The notes under the pieces were generated by a model. The model searched no databases and was not told where the DNA came from. It worked only from the letters and a program-made list of their open reading frames with translations. From Planctomycetota bacterium (GTDB lineage Bacteria; Planctomycetota; J058), in NCBI GenBank assembly GCA_019636275.1, contig JAHBXY010000006.1, positions 42,507 through 106,506 of the forward strand: 64,000 nucleotides of DNA, written 5' to 3'. This document shows, piece after piece, positions 10,901 through 18,590 of the stretch (position 1 is the first letter of the stretch; every line of letters starts with the position of its first letter). Made by a program: the position numbers and the translations under genes.

Positions 10901-11123
10901 ACTCTCCCTTCGACGTGGGGTCGGCCTTGTAGGGGTCGGCCTCGACCGGGACGCCCTTCCAGCGGTACTCGTAGACGGAGTAGCCCCCGCTCGGCCGGTG
11001 CCAGAAGAGGGTCTGGTTCGAGCCGATCCACACGACCTGGTGCTCGGGGCCGATCGACTCCCAGGTGTCGCGCGTGGTCTCCGGGCCCGGCAGCGGGTCG
11101 GGGCCGAGGATCTTCAGCGTCAT
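7911..11123 (-). CDS. Beta-propeller-like repeat protein with hydrophobic, pore-like C-terminal region
   Basis: A 1070-residue protein of unknown family. Residues 20-290 hold about four repeats of the form W-x-x-IG...LLYLG...LLxW...YRVWRLDR (examples: RLLYLGNHLLLHW, RLVYLGGDLVLDW, ELLYLGKDRMLVW), probably a beta-propeller or lectin-like fold. Residues 350-700 are mostly helical. Residues 690-920 contain several Gly/Ala-rich membrane-type helices (GIGFLNLIALLAAI, ALGTVAGFVAAGLGAV, AVLMSIGIVIGLGAGLL). The order resembles VasX/BTH_I2691-type pore-forming type VI effectors, but I could not match a family. There is no signal peptide. Its ATG overlaps the stop of the OmpA-like gene by ATGA, so both are made together. 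Confidence 0.7.
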   Translation of the reverse strand: MTLKILGPDPLPGPETTRDTWESIGPEHQVVWIGSNQTLFWHRPSGGYSVYEYRWKGVPVEADPYKADPTSKGEWDDAQRKASQPKRGIVGGRLLYLGNHLLLHWVPQSPKESHFRLWRLQPNHPSDPVVALLSEGDWKSIGLLNRLVYLGGDLVLDWKPDGPGDEGRRSSSYNVWRLDRAATGKKDPLPTFVANGKWSEIGHDHELLYLGKDRMLVWEHGRRVHPEEPQKKATSRYRVYRVDRTVKNWSQLLPDPVLADGLWYTIFTSPEEEHRLIPIGDAEPRMIDLVAAAKQGERKVRVWPVHNDIPEATGVSGVTIRRDANLVRVKVIPRKLMAARTGVDGGGVVGPTLEELGDELRLSPQKTFEDLLGFPENGPTVKLIYQREFETAAYPGFADASRRLARQGRAFDKSGRYGYVSKNQFKQWRVDPNLPLVFTLSPAFQNEVLTAGAHQQQRELRLKMAQPHFDALKTKIEKLEQALVPLRIHGDLLATQLEPAYEDLGLLNALKLLLEFMHSRPKAGSKFDAQKVTDLKALVEALIVEHEKHTIIDPKHLQDTKALRDAAADKVLALLEDPDMLGDLRIFAENVDLSKTSLEALVLDTLRNAYGLLLLSNHGDRVVEEHVRPAIMHAARMVKLEGLPPSGSPEFDKVLAEDITPPNKVSALSIMASRTAPLPTAFGNVPGPTSLAVVIFHMAAPLLARAIPTVAGVNRFGGYALRALCWCGNFSPLQRADAMAVVVKRDLGLTRKIDWAGKFQAGPAATAGIGFLNLIALLAAIDSDEASTAKKVASIVGSAASLGSTSLQFSQAFLRAMNVGRLGNAVGFTGRALGTVAGFVAAGLGAVQAMEEKQSGDELGFWLAAVGAGAAYASAAGFLIGGGLAGASGIGAPAGAVLMSIGIVIGLGAGLLQVWRDIFTNATHSVVEALVAQYSRSSKDGLKPDDPIKKGYGAYAFAHDKPGAGPLKAAFEKVKSAHHPGVTGFMPYVNPDPLPSDVSTTPGKPDLKDGGVELLYDAGFDVDGIRVIVDETKGVTVLKRLLANRDWPLRRTKQSGAPPQPKTQAPPVPT

Positions 11124-14100
11124 GGGTGCTCGACCCCGGTCAGGGCGTGGCCTTGGAGATGGACGGCGACCACCTGCGCGGCGCGGGCGCGCGGCAGGCC
11201 GTCGAGGGACGTGAACGGGAGGAGGCTGCCGTCGTCGAGGATCGCCGTCCCGCCCCGCTCGCCGCCGACCTTGAAGCGCAGGGTCTCGATGCGCTGCCCG
11301 GGCGGGCGCGACCAGGCCCAGTGCTCGCCGCTCTCGACGACGAAGACGGGCGGCTGCAGCGGGTGCTGGTCGGGGTCCTCGCGCATGTCGACGAACCACG
11401 CCGTCCAGTCGAACGGGTCGAGGCCCGCGGGGGGGGTCCAGGCGACCGTGACCACGCCCCCCTGCACGACGCCCTTGGCCGGGGCGCCGAGGGCGGGGCC
11501 GGGGTCCGGCCGCTCGTGGCGGTGCCACGACGCCGGGAGCGGGTCCGGCATGGCCGCCCGCAGGCGGTGGACCGTGAAGGTCACCGCGGCGCCGTCGGGC
11601 AGCGGCGTGAGGGCGCTGAGGAACACGGCCTTCCCGCCCTCCGGATCGAGGCGCCACTGCAGGTCGAAGAAGGTCGCCAGCACCTGCGTGTCGTCCGGGG
11701 CGAGGACCTCGCGGTAGAAGCGGCAGCGCGGCGCCGTGTCGCTGTCGACGGCGCAGGCGGCGGCGTCGCCGACCTTGCAGGGGAACGCCGCCGGCGGCGG
11801 CTCCACGAAGACGGCCACCTCGACGCGGCCGCGCGGGTCCTCGCCGTCGCGCGGATTGAAGCCGGCGCACCCCGACGCCCCGCCCTGCACGAACGCCGCC
11901 GCGGGCAGGACGGGCCCCCGGGCCACGGCGCAGGCGGCGAAGGCGTCGCGCAGGGCGGCGGCGGTGGGCGCGTCGAGGGCCCCCGTCACGGCGACGTCCG
12001 GCCGGAGGCGCGCGAGGCCGGCCAGGCGGTGGAAGACGCCGGCGTTGAAGTCGCGCTGGAAGCCGCGCAGCGCGCGCTGCGTGTAGGGGCCGGGCGCGCC
12101 GTCGATCGGCCCCGGGTCGCAGCCGACCCCGCGCAGCATGGCCTGGGCGTGGGACAGGCCCCAGCCCTCCTCGGCCGCGACCTGGTCCAGGGCGTCGAGG
12201 TCCCGCGACAGGAGCGCCATGAGCACGCGGGCGCGGCGGTCGGAGAGGGCCTTGTCCGCGGCCTCGGACCCCGCCTCCCGGGTGTGGGCGAAGATCCGCA
12301 CCTGCCGCTCCGGCGTCAGCTCCGCCCGCTCCTGCACCCACGCGATGTGCCCGAGCGCGCCGGGCCCGGGGCAGGCGGTGCCGGCGAGGAACACCGCGCC
12401 GGGGATCGCCCAGCCCACGGCCGGGGCGACGCGCACGAGCTCGACCTCGACCAGGCCGGGCGCCTCGGCGTCGGCGGTCGCGTCGAGGTAGCCCTGCTTG
12501 GTCACCTTGACCCGGTAGGTGCCGGGGAGCTGGTCCTGGAGCAGGAGCTTGCCCTCGGCGTCGGTCACGCCCTTGTCGGCGCCCTGCTCGCTCTCCACCT
12601 CGACCTTCGCGTCGACCACCGGCTTGCCGAAGGAGTCGCGGACGACGACCTCGAGCGTCGCGAGGTCGTCGGTGAGGTCGATCGTGTCGATGAGGGCGCC
12701 GAGCCACAAGGCGTACTCGGGGCAGCCGGGCGCCGGGCAGGGGGTGCGGGCCGGCGGCGTGACCGCCTGCGGGAAGAGGAACACCTCCACGCGGCGGTTC
12801 TCCTCGTCGGCCACCCCGTCGCCCGTGGCCTTGACCGGGTGGAACTCGCCGCAGCCGTGGACCTCGATCGCCGTGCCCGCGGGCAGGGTCGTGTCGTCCT
12901 CGGCCATGTAGGCGGCGCAGAGGGCGCGCCGCGTCGACGCGTCGGCCGTGCCCGACGGCGTGAGGGCGCCGCCCTTGGCGTTGGTCGCCGCCTGGAAGGC
13001 CTTCACGGCCGCCTGGTAGTCCTTCGTCGGGTTGGCGTCGATCGGCCCGGCGTAGAGGGGCGCGCCGTCGTCGCCCTTCAGCCGGGCGAGCATGTGCTTG
13101 TCCTCGCGGACCCCCCAGGGCGCGCTCTTGCCCGTGGCCGCGTAGCGCGCGCGCCAGTCGTCGGCGTCGTCGACGAGGAAGGCCCGGACGGCCTCGGCCC
13201 GGTCGACCGACAGCCGCAGGTTGTAGGCGTCCGAGCCGGCCGTGTCGGTGTGGCCCACGACCAGCACGGCGCCCGGCGCCCGCTTGTCGTAGACGCGCTT
13301 GAAGGCCTTGATCGAGCGCAGCGAGCGCGGCAGGAGGAAGGTCTTGTCGGTCTCGAAGAGCATGCCCGTGAGCCGCACCCGCACGGGGCCCGTCGCCGGC
13401 AGGGCGGGGCGCACCGCCCGGTACTTCCCCTTGCGGTAGACGTCGCAGCGCTTCCAGTCGCACGCGGCCGCCTCGTGGCACTCGAGGGCCGGCGCGTCCT
13501 TGGCGGCGAAGAGCAGCAGGTCCACGCGGTCCGCGTGGGCGACGACGTGGTCCCCGATGCGCACCCGCTCGGGCGGCCACGCGGCCCCGCAGCCGCCCGC
13601 CGGCGCGCGGACGGTCTCGACCCCGGCGCGGCGCGCGGCGAGGGCGGCCCGCTCCTCGCCCACGACCTGCGCCAGGACCTCGTCGTAGACGTCGAAGAAC
13701 GCCGCCCAGTCCGCGACGCCCACGTCGCCCGCCGGCGCGGGCTGCCCGGCGGCGGCCGCCCAGCGGGCGCGGAACTCGGCCAGGGCCTTCTTCGTGTTCG
13801 GGCCGGCCTTGCCGTCGGCGGGCCCCGGGTCGCAGGCCCAGCCGCGCACGCTCGAGACCCACCCGAGCGCCTGCTGCCAGTCCTCGACCCGGCCGCCGCC
13901 GTGCGCGTCGGCGGCCCAGGCGGCGCGGTCGCCGCGGACGAACGCGAGGACGTTGCGGGCGCGGCGCGCGCTCGTCTCCTCGTCCTGCGTGTGCGCCGCG
14001 ACGAGCAGGAGCAGCTCGGGGCGCTCGCGCAGGACGAGGAGCGCCGCCGCGAGGCCGGCGAGCGCCGACCGCGCGGCGCCCTTCTCGCCGGCCATGAGGA

Positions 14101-14269
14101 CCACCCCCCCGGGCCGGAAGGCCGCGGCGCCCTCCAGCTCGACGATCGTCACCGGCCGCCCCCGCATGATGCGCAGGGTCCTGGTCAGGTCGGGGGCGAC
14201 GTCGATCTGCTGGATCGCGCGGGTCTGGTCGCGGTAGAGCTCGATCAGCTTGCGGTCTTCGCCGGGCAT
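11120..14269 (-). CDS. Triple OmpA-like / peptidoglycan-binding protein
   Basis: A 1049-residue protein built from three modules. Module 1 (residues about 50-230) has a degenerate OmpA motif (VAAHTQDEETSARRARNVLAF) and a PG_binding_1 motif (CDPGPADGKAGPNTKKAL). Module 2 (300-500) has a full OmpA-like domain (GHTDTAGSDAYNLRLSVDRA), PG-binding-like residues 405-450 and the closing ENRRVEVFLFP. A carboxypeptidase-regulatory/Cna-B-like fold lies at 540-612. Module 3 (625-822) repeats OmpA (FAHTREAGSEAADKALSDRRA) and PG-binding (CDPGPIDGAPGPYTQRAL). No signal peptide is seen. Similar OmpA plus PG-binding proteins sit next to type VI or contractile injection genes elsewhere. Expected role is cell-wall docking of the operon's products (inference). 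Confidence 0.75.
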   Translation of the reverse strand: MPGEDRKLIELYRDQTRAIQQIDVAPDLTRTLRIMRGRPVTIVELEGAAAFRPGGVVLMAGEKGAARSALAGLAAALLVLRERPELLLLVAAHTQDEETSARRARNVLAFVRGDRAAWAADAHGGGRVEDWQQALGWVSSVRGWACDPGPADGKAGPNTKKALAEFRARWAAAAGQPAPAGDVGVADWAAFFDVYDEVLAQVVGEERAALAARRAGVETVRAPAGGCGAAWPPERVRIGDHVVAHADRVDLLLFAAKDAPALECHEAAACDWKRCDVYRKGKYRAVRPALPATGPVRVRLTGMLFETDKTFLLPRSLRSIKAFKRVYDKRAPGAVLVVGHTDTAGSDAYNLRLSVDRAEAVRAFLVDDADDWRARYAATGKSAPWGVREDKHMLARLKGDDGAPLYAGPIDANPTKDYQAAVKAFQAATNAKGGALTPSGTADASTRRALCAAYMAEDDTTLPAGTAIEVHGCGEFHPVKATGDGVADEENRRVEVFLFPQAVTPPARTPCPAPGCPEYALWLGALIDTIDLTDDLATLEVVVRDSFGKPVVDAKVEVESEQGADKGVTDAEGKLLLQDQLPGTYRVKVTKQGYLDATADAEAPGLVEVELVRVAPAVGWAIPGAVFLAGTACPGPGALGHIAWVQERAELTPERQVRIFAHTREAGSEAADKALSDRRARVLMALLSRDLDALDQVAAEEGWGLSHAQAMLRGVGCDPGPIDGAPGPYTQRALRGFQRDFNAGVFHRLAGLARLRPDVAVTGALDAPTAAALRDAFAACAVARGPVLPAAAFVQGGASGCAGFNPRDGEDPRGRVEVAVFVEPPPAAFPCKVGDAAACAVDSDTAPRCRFYREVLAPDDTQVLATFFDLQWRLDPEGGKAVFLSALTPLPDGAAVTFTVHRLRAAMPDPLPASWHRHERPDPGPALGAPAKGVVQGGVVTVAWTPPAGLDPFDWTAWFVDMREDPDQHPLQPPVFVVESGEHWAWSRPPGQRIETLRFKVGGERGGTAILDDGSLLPFTSLDGLPRARAAQVVAVHLQGHALTGVEHP

Positions 14270-14282
14270 GCCGTCCTCGCGC

Positions 14283-15215
14283 TCAGAGGCCAGGGACCGC
14301 GTTGGTGTGGTGCCACCCCTGGTTCGCCGTCCCGGGGGAGGGCACGGGGAAGCGGAGCGTGTTGCTGCTCGGGAGGTCGACGCCGTGCACGTCGTACTTC
14401 AGCGCCTTCCTGTAGCTCACGCCGACATCGGAGTCGATCACCTTCTTCAGGCGGTACGGCGCCGCGGCCAGGATCCCGAAGGTCTCGCTCACCTGCTGCT
14501 CGGTGACCACCTGCCCGCCCGCGATCAGCTCGGTCAGGTAGGCGTGGAACTCGTCGACGAGCCGCACGCCCGGCGAGTCCTGGTCCTCGACCTTGCGGCG
14601 ACAGGCGTGGTTCACCTCGTGCGCCAGCTTGCGGAGCGTCTCCTTGGCGTCGCCCACGCCCTCGGGCCGGAGCTTCAGCGCGCTCTCGTGGTAGAGGATC
14701 ATCCGGTGCTTCACGCCGTCGTACTCGCCCATGAGCGAGGAGTCGCTCGAGGTGGCGAACTCGATCGGCAGCCCGGCGAAGATGAACCACTCGATCGTGT
14801 TCGTGATCACCTCCTTGCGGCGGTGGTTCGCCCCGGACTGCGCCCGCGTCTCCGCGTCGCTCAGGAGCGCGAACACGTGGACGAGGCGGCGCTGGCAGCG
14901 CGCCACCTCGTCGCCCGTCGCCGGCGCGCCGTTCAGGCGCGGCGCCCCGAAGGAGGACGTGCCGGTGAGCCCGAGCAGGCGCCGGAAGCGCCGCGAGTCC
15001 TCCTTGATGCTCTGCAGGAGCGTGTCGCGCACCGGCTCGGTGACCGCGACGAGCGAGCTGCAGAAGAGGACGGCGTCCGCCTCGCGCACCTCGGGCGTGT
15101 GCGGCGCCCCGTCGCGGCAGAACTCGAGCAGGGCCGCCTGGTGCCCGGCCGAGAGCGCCTTGAAGTCGCGGTCGGCGCGGAGCGCGGGGAAGTCCTTGCC
15201 AGGGGGCGGGGGCAT
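14283..15215 (-). CDS. Predicted zincin-type HEXXH protein (candidate effector peptidase)
   Basis: A 310-residue protein without signal peptide or membrane segment. LAHEVNHACR (H199, E200, H203) is a HEXXH zinc site, and DEFHAYLTEL offers E222 19 residues after H203, as in gluzincin-type peptidases. The region before it (SLMGEYDGVKHRMILYHESAL) is a plausible beta-strand edge. No named family was recognised. The ATG at 15213-15215 follows GGAGGAG closely; a longer frame upstream is not supported. It lies 13 bases before the OmpA/PG-binding gene and is probably in its operon, so it may be a cargo enzyme of that module. Confidence 0.65.
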   Translation of the reverse strand: MPPPPGKDFPALRADRDFKALSAGHQAALLEFCRDGAPHTPEVREADAVLFCSSLVAVTEPVRDTLLQSIKEDSRRFRRLLGLTGTSSFGAPRLNGAPATGDEVARCQRRLVHVFALLSDAETRAQSGANHRRKEVITNTIEWFIFAGLPIEFATSSDSSLMGEYDGVKHRMILYHESALKLRPEGVGDAKETLRKLAHEVNHACRRKVEDQDSPGVRLVDEFHAYLTELIAGGQVVTEQQVSETFGILAAAPYRLKKVIDSDVGVSYRKALKYDVHGVDLPSSNTLRFPVPSPGTANQGWHHTNAVPGL

Positions 15216-15328
15216 GTCTCCTCCGGTCGCGCCACGAAGTCTAGCCAGCGGAAGGCGTCGTCGCGCGCCTGGCGGGAGGGCGCCAGCCGCACGTCGCCCG
15301 CCGGTCGGCGTCGAGCCCTGATCAGGCG

Positions 15329-15907
15329 TTACGGAGGGCCGAGCAGCCACGGCACGAGCTCGCGCCGGAGGACCTCGACCTGCCCGAGCCCGAACGTCGC
15401 GTGCCGCCGCGCGTGGCGCAGGCTCTCCGCGCCGACCATGAGCGCCGCGTGCCGCGCGGCGAGGAGCCCCGAGAAGCGCACCGACCCCGCGAGTCGCTGG
15501 TCGGCGGCGACCTGCGCCGCGCGGACGCAGCGGTCGCAGGGGCAGCGCAGCCAGGCCTCCGCGGCGCCGATCGCCAGGGCGGCGGCCGCGAGCGCCGGCT
15601 CCGGCGGGCGGTCCCTGGCCATCGCGAGCGCGCCGAGGCTCCAGCGCGCCAGGGCGACCTGCGCGCGCACGAGGGCCTCGACCCCGCAGGTCGACACGGC
15701 CTTGACCAGCCGCTGATCGTCGTCCGTCGCCGGGGGCGAGGGCGCGGCCCGCCGGGCGGCCTCGTGCCCGAGCGCGGCCGCCAGCGCCAGCCGCTCGGCC
15801 GCGAGGTCGCCCGCGCGGGCGCGCTCGGCGAGATAGAGGGCCTCGTCGTCGACGGCGCCGGTGCGCCGCCAGCGCCGCTCCAGCTCGCGCAGCCGGGCGT
15901 CGCTCAC
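15329..15907 (-). CDS. Uncharacterised helical protein with TIGR02996-like N-terminus
   Basis: A 192-residue protein starting [17 protein letters not shown] then [15 protein letters not shown], a block found at the start of many short proteins of Planctomycetota and Myxococcota (TIGR02996-like). The rest is Ala/Leu-rich helix with a CPCDRC motif near residue 122 that could bind a metal. The GTG start lies two bases after the stop of the SHOCT gene upstream, so the two are cotranscribed. Function is unknown; in related genomes such proteins stand beside secreted or effector-like genes. Confidence 0.6.
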   Translation of the reverse strand: MSDARLRELERRWRRTGAVDDEALYLAERARAGDLAAERLALAAALGHEAARRAAPSPPATDDDQRLVKAVSTCGVEALVRAQVALARWSLGALAMARDRPPEPALAAAALAIGAAEAWLRCPCDRCVRAAQVAADQRLAGSVRFSGLLAARHAALMVGAESLRHARRHATFGLGQVEVLRRELVPWLLGPP

Positions 15908-15908
15908 C

Positions 15909-16916
15909 TCAGAGCCGCGCCAGCAGCTCCGCCTTCTTCCGCCGGAACTCGTCGTCGTCGAGGATCCCCTCGGCGCGCAGCTTCGCCAGCTTGCGGATCA
16001 GCTCGGGGATCTCGGCCGGCGGCGGGCCGCCCGCGGGCGGCGGGCCCGCCCGCGCGGGGACGACGGCCGGCGCCGGCGCCGGCGCGTCGAGGTCGTCGTC
16101 GTCGTCCGCGCGGCGCCCGCCGCGGGTCCCGAGGGCCCAGGCGCCCTTGGCGGCGCCGCGGGCCAGGGCCCACGCGGCCTGCCCGCCGCCGACGACGGCG
16201 CTCTTGGCGGCGGTCTTGCCGAGGTCGACCAGGGCGTCGCCGACCTTCGACGACACGTCGTCGACCGAGTCGAGCGCGCGCGAGAGGACGCGCTCGATCT
16301 GCTTGGGCGGCTCGCCGGCCTGCCCGGCGCGGGCGCGGACGTCGAACTCCTCGTCGACGAGCTTGGCCTGGACGAACATCTCGTCGACCTTGCGCGCCGT
16401 GTCGACGTGCTCCTCGAGCAGCCGGCGCACGTGCGGCGCGTACTCCTCGAGGACGCGCTGGTCGGCGGCGCACAGGGCCAGCCCCAGCTCCGACACGAGC
16501 AGGTTGCGCCGCGTGCGGATCTCGCGCGCCGTGAAGGCCTCGGACAGCCAGTCGAGGTCCTGCGCCAGCGCCTGGATCAACCCCTCCGGCCGGACCGCCT
16601 CGCGCTCGAGCTGCGCCTCCTCGCGCGCGCGATCGAGCGCGTCGAGCTTGCGCAGGATCCGGTCGAGGTCGATCAGGCCGGTGCCGCGCACCGACGGGAT
16701 CTTCAGCGCCGGCTCGCCGACCGACAGGCCCAGCTCGTAGAGCCGCTTGTCGATCCGCCCGCGCCGCGTCCGCAGCGCGCCGGGCGTCATGGCCCGCAGC
16801 CGCTCGCGCGTCTTGCCCTCGGCCACGAGGTCGGGCGGGCAGAAGGCGCTCAGGCGCGCCGGGAGCAGCGGATCGGGCGCCGGCTCGGGCAGCCGGTTGC
16901 CGCCGTTGTCGCCCAC
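15909..16916 (-). CDS. SHOCT-domain protein
   Basis: A 335-residue soluble protein. The last 35 residues (IRKLAKLRAEGILDDDEFRRKKAELLARL, read in parts) form a SHOCT domain, a short oligomerisation/anchoring helix pair. A Pro/Ala linker with an Asp run (about residues 270-300) precedes it. The N-terminal part is helical and charged (RTRRGRIDKRLYELGLSVGEP), with no recognised domain. A hydrophobic Ala/Gly stretch (VVGGGQAAWALARGAAKGAWAL) may touch membranes. The GTG start at 16916 has GGAGG upstream. It heads the five-gene minus-strand operon that ends at 7911. Its role is unknown. Confidence 0.6.
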   Translation of the reverse strand: MGDNGGNRLPEPAPDPLLPARLSAFCPPDLVAEGKTRERLRAMTPGALRTRRGRIDKRLYELGLSVGEPALKIPSVRGTGLIDLDRILRKLDALDRAREEAQLEREAVRPEGLIQALAQDLDWLSEAFTAREIRTRRNLLVSELGLALCAADQRVLEEYAPHVRRLLEEHVDTARKVDEMFVQAKLVDEEFDVRARAGQAGEPPKQIERVLSRALDSVDDVSSKVGDALVDLGKTAAKSAVVGGGQAAWALARGAAKGAWALGTRGGRRADDDDDLDAPAPAPAVVPARAGPPPAGGPPPAEIPELIRKLAKLRAEGILDDDEFRRKKAELLARL

Positions 16917-16960
16917 GGGAGCCTCCTCCGCGCGCCCCCCGGTGCGGGCGCCCCTGGATC

Positions 16961-17914
16961 CTAGCCGGCGTCGTCGAGGCGCGCCGGGGGCGGGGCGAAG
17001 AGCAGCCGCGCCGCGGCCATCGCGACGAGCCCCGCCAGGGCGACCGCGCCGGCGGCGACCCAGTGGCGCGTGCCCAGGAGCAGGGCCACGTCGAGCAGGT
17101 AGATCGCCCGCAGCAGGGCGCGCGTCGTGCGCTCGCCGCGGGCGCGCGTCCCCTGCTCGATCACGGCGAAGCCCTGCGCCAGGGCCACGAGCGCCAGCGG
17201 CAGCGCGCCCACGAGCGCCAGCGGGTGCAGGCGCACGGGCCCGGCGAGCGTCGCCAGGGCCACGAGCGCCGGCGGCAGCGTCGTGCCCAGGCAGCCCGTC
17301 GCCACGGCGTCGGGCGGCGCGTCCTCGTCCTCGTAGAAGGAGAGCACCGTCAGGTAGACGACGTACATGCCCAGGAGCAGCGCGTAGAGGAGCGCCGGGC
17401 CGAGCTCGCGCGGCCCCTCCCAGGCGCCGAGGACGAACGCGCCCAGGAGGGCGTTGGCGGCGCGGCAGGCGCCCATGGCCAGGGCGCCCGGGAGGCGCTC
17501 GGCCTTGAGCAGGCCGTCGTAGGCCAGGATGCACGCGGCCAGCGCGACCGCCCCCAGCGCGCCGCGCGCGGCGGCGCCCTGGCCGAGCGCGGCCCCGGCG
17601 AGCGTCGCCAGCGCCAGGAGCGCCACGAGCAGCCCGCCCCCGAGCAGGCTCGCCGTGACGGGCGACACGCGCCCGGCCGGCAGCGGGCGGTCGGGGTAGA
17701 GCGCGCGGTCGCGCTCGAGGTCGAAGCGGTCGTTCAGGACCATGCCGGCCCAGTAGGCGCAGCACGAGGCGAGCGCGAGCAGCGCCAGGGCGCCGGCCTC
17801 CTCGGCGCGCCAGGGGGCGGCGGGGTCGCGCAGGACGAGCGCGCCGGTGACGACGTTGGCCGCCGCGCTGAGCGCCAGCGGCGCGCGGGTGAGCAGGAGC
17901 AGGTCGCGCACCAC
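16961..17914 (-). CDS. UbiA-family prenyltransferase
   Basis: About 317 residues with eight to nine membrane helices. The first Asp-rich motif is NDRFDLERD and the second is YDGLLKAER, the two Mg-diphosphate sites of UbiA enzymes that join isoprenoid chains to aromatic or other acceptors in the inner membrane. The short LYPDRPLPAGRVS after motif 1 is also typical (compare 'NRPLPSGR'). The start is one of two adjacent GTGs (17914 or 17911) behind AGAGGA; the longer frame overlaps the divergent FHA promoter. It could make quinones, hemes or lipids; the acceptor is not shown by context. It resembles the EboC/SCO3242-like subgroup most (inference). Confidence 0.8.
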   Translation of the reverse strand: MVRDLLLLTRAPLALSAAANVVTGALVLRDPAAPWRAEEAGALALLALASCCAYWAGMVLNDRFDLERDRALYPDRPLPAGRVSPVTASLLGGGLLVALLALATLAGAALGQGAAARGALGAVALAACILAYDGLLKAERLPGALAMGACRAANALLGAFVLGAWEGPRELGPALLYALLLGMYVVYLTVLSFYEDEDAPPDAVATGCLGTTLPPALVALATLAGPVRLHPLALVGALPLALVALAQGFAVIEQGTRARGERTTRALLRAIYLLDVALLLGTRHWVAAGAVALAGLVAMAAARLLFAPPPARLDDAG

Positions 17915-18000
17915 GATCGGGTCCTCTTCCGCCCGAAGGTACCCGCCGGGGGCGACGCCCGCCGCCCCGCCGGCCGCGGGCGCGCGCCCGGCCGCGCTGC

Positions 18001-18006
18001 TATACT
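18001..18006 (+). promoter_or_regulatory. Candidate -10 hexamer (TATACT) for the FHA/protease gene
   Basis: TATACT begins 17 bases before the ATG at 18018, within GCTGCTATACTCCC. The same GCTGCTAnnnT context precedes the genes at 19809 and 26636. Confidence 0.5.
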
Positions 18007-18017
18007 CCCGCGACGCC

Positions 18018-18590
18018 ATGCCCGGGTTCACCATCGATTACTTACAGGGTGATCGCGCCGGGAAGGTCGACCAGTTCGACCAGGACGTGGTGCGCGTCGG
18101 GCGCTGCGCCGACTTCGAGCTCATCTTCGACGAGATGGGCGTGAGCTGGGAGCACGCCGAGATCCGCCGCCGCGACGGCGACTTCTGGGTGATCGACCGC
18201 GGCAGCACCAACGGCACCTACGTCAACGACGAGCGGGCCCACAACGCGCGGCTGCGCGACGGCGACGTGCTCAAGTTCGGCAAGAAGGGCCCCGTCCTGC
18301 GCTTCCGCCTCGCCGCGGCGCCGGCGAGCGGCCACTTCGCGGCCGTGGCCGCCGCCCCTGCCGCGCCCGCCGCCCTGGCGCAGGGCCCAGCCGGCGGTGG
18401 TCTCGCCGCGCTCGAGCGGTTTCGACGCGCCGGTCTGGCCGGCCGCGCCCGCCCCGGCCCACGCAGCGCTTCTCGGAGGCCGCGGCGGCGGTGCCGCCGC
18501 GCGACGAGGCCCTCCTCGACGCGCGCTCCGACCTCCCGCCGGCGGCGCCGCGGCCCAAGGGCTCGCCCTGGCCGCTGGCGATCGCCCTGA
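18018..18590 (+). CDS. FHA domain protein, N-terminal part of a frameshifted FHA-protease gene
   Basis: Residues 5-100 form a forkhead-associated domain: VVRVGRCADFELIFDEMGVS, then WEHAEIRR and DRGSTNGTYVND. The Arg/Ser/His and Asn residues that bind phosphothreonine are present. After about residue 105 (FRLAAAP...) the frame turns into low-complexity Arg-rich sequence and stops at 18590, which looks out of frame. The expected continuation appears in frame 1 (VVSPRSSGFDAPVWPAAPAPA) and then frame 2 (TQRFSEAAAAVPPRDEALL), which joins the protease below. Two small indels between about 18330 and 18470 would restore one 580-residue protein. The FHA would link it to a Ser/Thr kinase pathway. Confidence 0.65.
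   Translation: MPGFTIDYLQGDRAGKVDQFDQDVVRVGRCADFELIFDEMGVSWEHAEIRRRDGDFWVIDRGSTNGTYVNDERAHNARLRDGDVLKFGKKGPVLRFRLAAAPASGHFAAVAAAPAAPAALAQGPAGGGLAALERFRRAGLAGRARPGPRSASRRPRRRCRRATRPSSTRAPTSRRRRRGPRARPGRWRSP

Noticed and set aside
11126..14506. Open plus-strand frame of 1126 codons
   Set aside because: Antisense of the OmpA/PG-binding gene; composition is the mirror of a high-GC codon pattern and it shows no domain.
7911..15215. A complete type VI or contractile injection locus
   Set aside because: No sheath, tube, VgrG, PAAR or AAA ClpV gene is in the window; only effector-like proteins are seen.
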